NCBI GenBank assembly: GCA_026391655.1
Contig: JAPLDR010000098.1
Location: 1-48,414, forward strand
DNA: 48,414 bases
Direction: 5' to 3'
Source: Bacteroidia bacterium
GTDB taxonomy: Bacteria > Bacteroidota > Bacteroidia > Bacteroidales > Prolixibacteraceae
Shown here: positions 42,024 through 48,414 of the stretch, piece by piece
Layout: every line of letters begins with the position of its first letter
Position numbering within the stretch: position 1 is the first letter of the stretch
The notes under the pieces: generated by a model
What the model saw: the letters and a program-made list of their open reading frames with translations, nothing else
The model's database searches: none
What the model was told of the DNA's origin: nothing
Translations under genes and position numbers: made by a program

Positions 42024-43226
42024 ATGTCAGCTAAATGGAGTGGATATACAAAATATAAGTATATGGTTTTAAAAGGATTGAAAATTTCGTTATTAATTGG
42101 TTTATTGGTAGTTGGTTTTAATTCTGAAGCCCAAACAAAAAGCAATTATTCCGAAAAGGTTGCAAAAGATTTTATCCGCAGGTATCCTAATCCCGATACG
42201 ATTCATTGGGTTGGACAATCCAACCATTTCAGCTGGCAGGCAGGATACATCATGTTCGCGATGGAAAAAATGTGGCGTGCTACGGGCGATTCTGTTTATT
42301 TCAAATACGTTAAACGATATGTCGATCAGCAGGTTGATGAATCAGGAAATGTTCCCGATTTTAAAAATAATGCGCTCGATAATTTTCTTCCGGGTTACGC
42401 CATTTTGTTTATGTACGAACAAACCAGGCTCGGAAAGTATAAGATAGCTGCAACCCAAATTCGCAATGGCTTCAATGGTTATCCGCGAGCAACCAACGGC
42501 CTTTTTTGGCATGCTTCGAGTGAATGGGCGCGAAATCAGGTTTGGGTCGATGGCGTTTTTATGGGACAAATTTTTCTGGCCCGTTACGGCAAAGCAATTG
42601 GCGACAACGAATATGCTTTTGGCGAAGTGGTTAAACAGATGACGCAAATCATCAATAAATGTCAGAAACAGAACGGATTATTGCTTCATGGATGGAATGA
42701 AAGTAAAACTGCAAAATGGGCAGATAAAACTACAGGACTTGCTCCTGAAGTCTGGAGCGAAGGGCTTGGCTGGTTTGCGGTTCTTATTGCCGATGTTTTT
42801 GATTACCTTCCTGAAAATCAATCAGGCCGGAAGGAACTTATGGTGGCATTGCAAAAGTTGTGTGACGGACTGAAAAATGTTCAGGATCCAAAAACCGGAA
42901 TGTGGTGCCAGGTAGTCGATAAGTGCAACAAACCTGGAAACTGGAACGAAACTTCGGGTACAGGCATGTTTATTTACCTGCTGCAAAAGTCAATGGATAA
43001 AGACTACATTTCGAAAGCTGAATTCAAACCGGTGGTTGAAAAAGCATATAATGGAATTTTAAAAAAGGCGGTAGTAAATAAACAAGGTTATATCGATTTG
43101 ATCGAATGCAGCAGTATTGGGATTCAAAACAGTTATGCCGATTATATTGCAAAACCCAAAGAGGTGAGTCCATTTGCTGCTTTTGGTTCATTTATTATAG
43201 GAACTGGCATTGTCGAAAAAAGATAA
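42024..43226 (+). CDS. GH105/GH88-like unsaturated uronyl hydrolase, exported
   Basis: This 400-aa (alpha/alpha)6-barrel enzyme has an N-terminal hydrophobic signal (LKISLLIGLLVVGFNSEAQ). Family features are DTIHWVGQSNHFSWQAGYIM, NAWA-like WARNQVWVDGVFMGQIFLARY, LHGWNESK, VWSEGLGWFAVL and NWNETSGTGMFIYLLQ. GH105 enzymes remove unsaturated galacturonic or glucuronic residues left by polysaccharide lyases. No lyase is encoded in this window, so the natural substrate is uncertain. The start could be ATG 42063, which puts the signal peptide at the very N-terminus. It overlaps an in-frame TTG extension of the next gene. Confidence 0.88.
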   Translation: MSAKWSGYTKYKYMVLKGLKISLLIGLLVVGFNSEAQTKSNYSEKVAKDFIRRYPNPDTIHWVGQSNHFSWQAGYIMFAMEKMWRATGDSVYFKYVKRYVDQQVDESGNVPDFKNNALDNFLPGYAILFMYEQTRLGKYKIAATQIRNGFNGYPRATNGLFWHASSEWARNQVWVDGVFMGQIFLARYGKAIGDNEYAFGEVVKQMTQIINKCQKQNGLLLHGWNESKTAKWADKTTGLAPEVWSEGLGWFAVLIADVFDYLPENQSGRKELMVALQKLCDGLKNVQDPKTGMWCQVVDKCNKPGNWNETSGTGMFIYLLQKSMDKDYISKAEFKPVVEKAYNGILKKAVVNKQGYIDLIECSSIGIQNSYADYIAKPKEVSPFAAFGSFIIGTGIVEKR

Positions 43227-43236
43227 AGCATTAGAA

Positions 43237-44199
43237 ATGTTCAATTTACAGCAAATAATTAAGAGCCACAAAAATCAATTATTGCAATTCCTGTTTTATA
43301 GATTCTGGCTTCTTCCAACGTTTTTCCTGGCATTTTCCGGTTTTTCCCAAACCAATAAAACGAAGGGACATCCGTTTGTTTGTACCGACTATACCCAGGG
43401 AAAAGCCTTTATTGTTTCAGCCGAAGGCAAAGCCGAATGGGAATATCCGGCTGAAAATTGCAACGATATTTGGGTGCTGCCCAATGGCAACTTGCTATTC
43501 AATACGGGCCACGGCGTTAAGGAGGTTACCCGCAAAAAGGAAGTTGTTTTTTCATACGAATCGAAAAGCGAAATCTATGCCTGTCAGCGGCTTTCGAACG
43601 GAAATACTTTTATCGGCGAATGCAATTCGGGCCGTTTGCTCGAAGTAAATCCTGAAGGGAAAATAGTGAAAACCATTAAGTTGCTCCCCGATGGTGTTGA
43701 CGGTGGACACGCTTTTATGCGCAATGCCCGTAAGCTCAAAAATGGCAATTTCCTTGTAGCACATTATGGTCTCGATAAAGTTTGCGAATACGATTCAGCT
43801 GGCAACCTGGTGCTTGAAATTCCTGTTAAAGGTGGGCCGCATTCAGTAATTCGTCTGCCCCGGGGAAATACATTAATTGCTTGTTCCGACCATAACGGTG
43901 ATCCGCAAGTTATTGAAGTGGATAAAAACCGGAATATCGTATGGCAATTAACAAAAAATGAACTACCCGGTATTGAACTCAAATTTATGACCGGTATGCA
44001 ATGTTTACCCAATGGAAATCTGCTTTTAACCAATTGGCTGGGGCATAATCAATTTGGGAAAGCTCCTCATGCATTCGAAATTACGCGTGATAAAAAAGTC
44101 GTTTGGGTATTTAGTGATAGTTCATTCCTGAAAACCATGTCGAGTATTCAGCTTTTGGATATTCCTGGCGACGCTATAAAAGGTGAGATATTGCACTAA
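43237..44199 (+). CDS. Exported beta-propeller protein (PQQ/arylsulfotransferase-like blades)
   Basis: This 320-aa protein has a long basic leader and a hydrophobic signal (FWLLPTFFLAFSGFSQ). It then has blades of the form NGNLLFNTGHGVKEV, LSNGNTFIGECNSG, LKNGNFLVAHYG, RGNTLIACSDHNG and LPNGNLLLTNWLG. The N-G-N-x-L pattern is that of NHL/ASST-type propellers. It is the intact counterpart of the broken gene at 28113. No catalytic residues are identifiable. It starts 10 nt after the GH105 stop, so it is likely co-transcribed. Confidence 0.83.
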   Translation: MFNLQQIIKSHKNQLLQFLFYRFWLLPTFFLAFSGFSQTNKTKGHPFVCTDYTQGKAFIVSAEGKAEWEYPAENCNDIWVLPNGNLLFNTGHGVKEVTRKKEVVFSYESKSEIYACQRLSNGNTFIGECNSGRLLEVNPEGKIVKTIKLLPDGVDGGHAFMRNARKLKNGNFLVAHYGLDKVCEYDSAGNLVLEIPVKGGPHSVIRLPRGNTLIACSDHNGDPQVIEVDKNRNIVWQLTKNELPGIELKFMTGMQCLPNGNLLLTNWLGHNQFGKAPHAFEITRDKKVVWVFSDSSFLKTMSSIQLLDIPGDAIKGEILH

Positions 44200-44330
44200 A
44201 AATACGACAAGTAAACAACATAGAATATTTGGACTGGCAATTAAATTTATTGATTATCTGATAATTCCTTTTTATATTTTTAGGGCTAATTGCAAAATTA
44301 GCATCGTACCAACCATAACAATTAACTGCC

Positions 44331-45026
44331 ATGAGAGAAAAAAGAAACACCTGGTTTCGCCTGTTATTTATAATAGGTTGCTTTATTGTCCTTGTGGGTA
44401 GCTGCAATAAGGATCAAGACGATCCGAACATCGTAAAAGACATTGATGGCAATATTTACCATACTGTAACCATTGGTAATCAGGTATGGATGGTCGAAAA
44501 CCTTAAAACTACAAAATACAGAAATGGTGATTTAATACCCAATGTGATGGATAGTGTTCAATGGCGCAGCTTAACTACCGGTGCTTATTGCAATTATAAA
44601 AACAATGTTAGCTATGTAACTACTTATGGGCACTTATACAATTGGTATGCTGTAAGCGACCCCCGAAACCTTGCCCCCAAAGGATGGCATGTTGCTTCAG
44701 TTGCCGAATGGGATGTATTATATAGCTTTGTTAACGGTGAATGTGGAAAATTAAAAGAAGCAGGCACAACACATTGGTACAGTCCCAACAAGTATGCGAC
44801 CAACGAAACCGGGTTTACTGCCCTTCCTGGTGGCGCGCGTTCCTATGATGGCTCATTCTCAGGCATCAGTTACTTAGGGACATGGTGGACCTCTACTCAG
44901 TATCCCAGCGGTGGGTCTGGGGTTTACGGCTATTACGACGGCTTAGGTTATTCCAACGGCGGGATGCAGGAAGGTGGTACAGATTGTCTCATTGGGTATT
45001 CTGTGCGTTGCTTGCGGGATAATTGA
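44331..45026 (+). CDS. FISUMP (TIGR02145-like) lipoprotein
   Basis: This 231-aa protein has a lipobox LVGSC (Cys24) after a hydrophobic signal. The mature part carries the 'Fibrobacter succinogenes major paralogous domain': DIDGNIYHTVTIGNQVWMVE, then LKTTKYRNGDLIPNV, GHLYNWYAV, LAPKGWHVASVAEWDVL, and near the C-terminus TEWWTSTQ-like WTSTQYPSGGSG and GYSVRCLRDN. It is a surface lipoprotein of unknown role, frequent in Bacteroidota. Its position between the propeller and the GH5 gene suggests contact with polysaccharide or enzymes, but that is inference. Confidence 0.88.
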   Translation: MREKRNTWFRLLFIIGCFIVLVGSCNKDQDDPNIVKDIDGNIYHTVTIGNQVWMVENLKTTKYRNGDLIPNVMDSVQWRSLTTGAYCNYKNNVSYVTTYGHLYNWYAVSDPRNLAPKGWHVASVAEWDVLYSFVNGECGKLKEAGTTHWYSPNKYATNETGFTALPGGARSYDGSFSGISYLGTWWTSTQYPSGGSGVYGYYDGLGYSNGGMQEGGTDCLIGYSVRCLRDN

Positions 45027-45117
45027 TTATTTTAGGCTTTATCTATTAAAATTAATAAGCAATTTATATATTCAAAATATTTAAATTTCGGAAAATTTAA
45101 AAACAAATTATAAACAG

Positions 45118-46434
45118 ATGAAGAAATTATTAATCGTTATGGGCATAATACTACTGGCATTAGCCTCGTTCAAATCAAGCGGCTCCTTGAATAACAAATT
45201 TATCAAAGTTGAAAACGGGCATTTTATCCGCGACGGAAAGCCTTATTACTACATAGGTACCAATTATTGGTATGGTGCCATTCTGGGTTCAAAAGGGAAA
45301 GTCGGCAATCGCCAGCGCCTGATCGAAGAATTAGATCTGATGAAAGCCAATGGCATTGACAACCTGCGCGTATTGGCCGGAGCAGAGGGTCCCGATGGCG
45401 AACCACGAAGGGTAAGTCCTGCATTGCAGCTTTCGCCAGGTGTTTACAACAAAGAATTGCTCGATGGTTTGGATTTTCTGCTCGCCGAAATGGCCAAAAG
45501 AAAAATGGTTGCCATCCTCTTTTTGAACAACGCCTGGGAATGGTCGGGTGGTTTTTCGCAATACCTGGCCTGGAACGGTAAAGGGCCAATTCCGTATCCC
45601 GAAACTGCAGGCCACACGTGGAGTGAATTTATGACCTTTTCGGGAACTTTTCACAATTGTTCCGAATGTAAAGAGCAGTTCAAAAAACACATCAAATATA
45701 TGCTGGGACGCACGAACCAGATTACCGGTATTCCTTATTCCGAAGACCCGACCATTATGACCTGGGAACTCGCGAACGAACCCCGCGCCTTTTCGAATGC
45801 GAACAAAGTGCCTTTTCTGAATTGGGTAAACGAAACATCAGCCTATATTAAATCGCTCGATGCAAATCACCTTGTTACCACGGGAACTGAAGGGAGCTGG
45901 GGCTGCGAAAATGACATCGATCTGTTTGAGAAAATCCATAGTTCCAAAAATGTCGACTACCTGACGATGCATATCTGGCCTTTAAACTGGAGCTGGCTAA
46001 AACCTCAGGACATGGCTGGCACAATGGACAAGGCAATTGCCAATGCCGGAAAATACATGGACGAGCACCTTCAAGTTGCACGCAAACTGAATAAACCGCT
46101 TGTATTTGAGGAATTTGGATTGCCCCGGGATGGTTTTGTATTTGCACCAGGTTCGCCCGTAACTAGCCGCGACCGGTATTTCGATTTTTCTTTTAAACGC
46201 GTACTCGAAAGCGCAAACAAAATGGATATGCTGGCCGGAGCCAATTTCTGGTCATTCAGTGGAACAGGAAAACCTAACCCGGAAAGAGTGAATCATATGT
46301 GGCAAGCCGGAGATGACTATCTGGGTGATCCGCCACAGGAAGCACAGGGGCTTAACTCTGTTTTCATAGATGACCCGACAATGGTAATCGTAAAAAAGTA
46401 TAACGAACAGATTATTAAGGTTGAGCAAAAGTAA
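45118..46434 (+). CDS. GH5 (subfamily 7-like) endo-beta-mannanase
   Basis: This 438-aa enzyme has an N-terminal hydrophobic signal (LLIVMGIILLALASF). The barrel includes YYYIGTNYWYGAILG, NGIDNLRVLAGAEGPDGEP, NNAWEWSGGFSQYLAW and TWELANEPRA with acid/base Glu221. HIWPLNWSW follows, then VFEEFGLPRDG with nucleophile Glu332. The NYWYG and GPDGEP segments fit beta-mannanases of GH5_7 better than cellulases. It acts on the mannan backbone and complements the two GH26 enzymes and the alpha-galactosidases here. The next GH26 gene begins 76 nt downstream. Confidence 0.92.
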   Translation: MKKLLIVMGIILLALASFKSSGSLNNKFIKVENGHFIRDGKPYYYIGTNYWYGAILGSKGKVGNRQRLIEELDLMKANGIDNLRVLAGAEGPDGEPRRVSPALQLSPGVYNKELLDGLDFLLAEMAKRKMVAILFLNNAWEWSGGFSQYLAWNGKGPIPYPETAGHTWSEFMTFSGTFHNCSECKEQFKKHIKYMLGRTNQITGIPYSEDPTIMTWELANEPRAFSNANKVPFLNWVNETSAYIKSLDANHLVTTGTEGSWGCENDIDLFEKIHSSKNVDYLTMHIWPLNWSWLKPQDMAGTMDKAIANAGKYMDEHLQVARKLNKPLVFEEFGLPRDGFVFAPGSPVTSRDRYFDFSFKRVLESANKMDMLAGANFWSFSGTGKPNPERVNHMWQAGDDYLGDPPQEAQGLNSVFIDDPTMVIVKKYNEQIIKVEQK

Positions 46435-46510
46435 GCACGATTTAAGATTCCAATATTGTTCAGAGCTAATAATCGCTATATCAATGAAAACAAGACTTTA
46501 AAACAAAACC

Positions 46511-47641
46511 ATGAAGAAATTATTTCTTTTTTTCGCTTTAGCAATACTTTGTTTGCCTGGTTTTAGCAAAAAGCTGCCTGTTCCGGCAGATAAAAAAGCA
46601 ACCAGTGAAACTGTTGCACTTTTTCAGTCGATGTTGAAGCTTCAGCAAAAAGGAATTATGTACGGGCACCAGGATGATTTGATGTATGGCCGTACATGGT
46701 GGTACGAAAAAGATCGTTCGGACACAAAAGATTTCACGGGCGATTATCCTGCCATTGCCGGTTTTGAACTGGGAGGTATTGAATTAGGCAATGAGCGCAG
46801 CCTCGATTCAGTTAGTTTTGCTCAAATTGCAGAACAAGTAAAAGCACATTATAAAAGAGGTGGCGTTATAACAATCAGCTGGCATGCCAACAATCCGTTA
46901 ACCATGCAGATCCCGGATATAAAATCACGCCGTCAGGGTGGAACAGCCTGGGATGTGAGTTCAAAAGAAGTTGTAGCGTCAATCCTTCCCAGTGGAGCTA
47001 ATAATGTCTTGTTTAATACGTGGCTGGAACACCTTTCTGCCTTCTTCATTGGCTTGAAAGATGAAAAAGGAACACCTATTCCTTTTATTTTCAGACCATT
47101 TCACGAACATTCCGGCAGTTTTTTTTGGTGGGGTAACAAAATTTGTACCGATGAGCAATATGCATCACTGTGGCAATATACCGTTAAATTTCTTCGCAAC
47201 AAGGGGATACACAACATTCTGTATGCATATAATACTGACAGAGTTACAAGCCTTGAGCAATATCTGAAGGGCTATCCGGGAGATGACATCATTGATATGT
47301 TGTCGATCGATATGTATGACCGTGGCGAGCAATTTAACGCTGAACTAGATAATGCTCTTAAATTTGTTACTGAGACTGCTCTTGCAAAAAAGAAACTAAA
47401 CGCACTCAGTGAAACAGGAGAAAGGCGTGGTATGGCGGATTGGTGGTCGAAAGTACTTCTGCCAATTGTGAGTAAATACCCGGTGGGCTATGTGTTAACG
47501 TGGCGTAATACTTACAATATGAAATTTCCAGGTATGTCAAACGATCGCAAACCATTTCCCGACGATTTTAAAAACTTTTATGATAGTCCCAGATCCTTGT
47601 TTTTAAAAGAGATTCAAAACGAAAATATTTACAAGCATTAA
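46511..47641 (+). CDS. GH26 endo-beta-mannanase, copy 2
   Basis: This 376-aa enzyme has a signal peptide (LFLFFALAILCLPGFS). The GH26 core has GIMYGHQDDLMYGRTWW and FRPFHEHSGSFFWWG, whose acid/base is Glu199, and LNALSETGERR with nucleophile Glu301. It is a paralogue of the gene at 40076, with a loop insertion (MQIPDIKSRRQGGTAWD) near the cleft, so substrate length preference may differ. It lies directly downstream of the GH5 mannanase, which supports one mannan-degrading unit. Confidence 0.95.
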   Translation: MKKLFLFFALAILCLPGFSKKLPVPADKKATSETVALFQSMLKLQQKGIMYGHQDDLMYGRTWWYEKDRSDTKDFTGDYPAIAGFELGGIELGNERSLDSVSFAQIAEQVKAHYKRGGVITISWHANNPLTMQIPDIKSRRQGGTAWDVSSKEVVASILPSGANNVLFNTWLEHLSAFFIGLKDEKGTPIPFIFRPFHEHSGSFFWWGNKICTDEQYASLWQYTVKFLRNKGIHNILYAYNTDRVTSLEQYLKGYPGDDIIDMLSIDMYDRGEQFNAELDNALKFVTETALAKKKLNALSETGERRGMADWWSKVLLPIVSKYPVGYVLTWRNTYNMKFPGMSNDRKPFPDDFKNFYDSPRSLFLKEIQNENIYKH

Positions 47642-47664
47642 CAAATCCGGATTTTTGCATCGTA

Positions 47665-47691
47665 ATTCGTAATTGATCATTCGTAATTGAT
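47665..47691. repeat. Short direct repeat
   Basis: ATTCGTAATTGAT occurs at 47665-47677 and again at 47679-47691, with 14-nt spacing. It is typical of low-complexity intergenic repeats in this group; a function is not evident. Confidence 0.5.
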
Positions 47692-47748
47692 TCTTTTGAA
47701 CTACTTTTGAGAAATAATCCCGATTAATACGTCTAAAAAACTACGACA

Positions 47749-48399
47749 GTGAGCCGATTAATTTCACCTTCAATTTTATCTGCCGATTTCAATAATCTTG
47801 GTAAGGACATCCTTATGCTCAATCAGAGTGAAGCCGACTGGATTCATTTTGATGTGATGGATGGTGTATTTGTTCCGAATATCTCATTTGGATTGCCTGT
47901 AATTCAGCATGTTAAAAAAATTGCGACTAAACCCCTCGATGTCCATTTAATGATTATAAATCCCGATCCTTTTATTAAGCCTTTTAAGGATTCGGGAGCT
48001 GATATCCTGACTGTTCATTTCGAGGTTTGCAACCACCTTCACCGAACTGTAGACGCAATTCGTCAGGAGGGGATGAAGGCTGGTGTCTGCCTTAATCCGG
48101 CTACGCCTGTGCATTTTTTGGAAGATATTATTAATGAGGTAGATATGATATTGCTGATGTCGGTAAATCCCGGATTTGGCGGACAGAAGTTTATTCAAAA
48201 TACGATTCAAAAAGTAATCAGACTTCGTCGGTTAATTGAAGAAAAACAGGCCAATGTGCTGATTGAGATTGATGGTGGTGTTAATTTCGAAACCGGGAAG
48301 CGACTCTTTGATGCGGGAGCTGATGTGTTAGTTGCCGGAAGTTTTGTGTTCGGTGCCGAAGACCCTAAACTGACAATTCATCAATTAAAGAACGTTTGA
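47749..48399 (+). CDS. rpe: Ribulose-phosphate 3-epimerase
   Basis: This 216-aa TIM-barrel protein interconverts ribulose-5-P and xylulose-5-P in the pentose phosphate pathway. Motifs are LISPSILSADF, WIHFDVMDGVFVPNISFG (metal-binding His and Asp), DVHLMI, LLMSVNPGFGGQKFI and IEIDGGVNFET. It starts with GTG (MSRLISPS). The full length is present. It is a housekeeping gene and marks the end of the accessory region. Confidence 0.97.
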   Translation: MSRLISPSILSADFNNLGKDILMLNQSEADWIHFDVMDGVFVPNISFGLPVIQHVKKIATKPLDVHLMIINPDPFIKPFKDSGADILTVHFEVCNHLHRTVDAIRQEGMKAGVCLNPATPVHFLEDIINEVDMILLMSVNPGFGGQKFIQNTIQKVIRLRRLIEEKQANVLIEIDGGVNFETGKRLFDAGADVLVAGSFVFGAEDPKLTIHQLKNV

Positions 48400-48414
48400 A
48401 ATAAGCTACGGGCT

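Noticed and set aside
45224-45690. 119- to 121-aa minus-strand frames inside the GH5 gene
   Set aside because: Complementary to conserved GH5 codons; shadow frames.

Overview
The window looks like a chromosomal segment of an anaerobic or microaerobic member of the Bacteroidota, probably a Bacteroidales/Marinilabiliales-type carbohydrate degrader. The basis is family content: a NagB-LmbE fusion, a DUF4294 protein, a DigH/GHL10 glycosidase, a FISUMP lipoprotein, a GH97 enzyme, several TAnnTTTG -7 boxes, A-rich translation starts and few Shine-Dalgarno sites. No rRNA, tRNA, CRISPR array or phage structural gene was seen. The genus cannot be named from this sequence.

Layout. 1-139 is the 3' end of a group II intron (domains V and VI). 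398-2711 is an ammonium-sensing block, PII - Amt - PII. 2786-7274 (minus strand) holds a GHL10 glycosidase, NagB-LmbE and a DUF4294 protein. 7483-8775 is a DUF4143 ATPase preceded by a 32-bp-period repeat and a 26-bp perfect palindrome. 8900-10210 is a Tat-exported Gfo/Idh/MocA oxidoreductase, ending at a 50-bp perfect palindrome.

10561-24552 is the most unusual part: ten tightly packed same-strand genes, mvhD - metF - degenerate glutamate-synthase paralogue - FMN glutamate synthase - GATase/GXGXG glutamate synthase - hdrC - hdrB - giant hdrA - mvhD - metV. The HdrA (1488 aa) carries an inserted GltD-like NAD(P)H:flavin module and a second HdrA half. The set resembles the MetFV-HdrABC-MvhD complex of acetogens combined with a three-way split glutamate synthase. 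The inference is a flavin-based electron-bifurcating or electron-distributing complex linking NAD(P)H, a low-potential carrier, methylene-tetrahydrofolate and possibly glutamine/2-oxoglutarate.

24540-48399 is accessory and carbohydrate-active. It has two PQQ-like propeller proteins, a GH27 alpha-galactosidase, a DUF433/DUF5615 toxin-antitoxin pair, a broken propeller gene, and an RloC-like zinc-hook ATPase next to a structured intergenic element. Then come a SnoaL-like lipoprotein, a beta-helix protein, an esterase, GH97, GH26, a concanavalin-like gene with a nonsense mutation, GH105, a second propeller protein, FISUMP, GH5 and a second GH26. GH27, GH97, GH26 x2 and GH5 together suggest galactomannan breakdown. 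No SusC/SusD pair, sugar transporter or regulator is visible, so this is not a complete classical PUL. The window ends with rpe.
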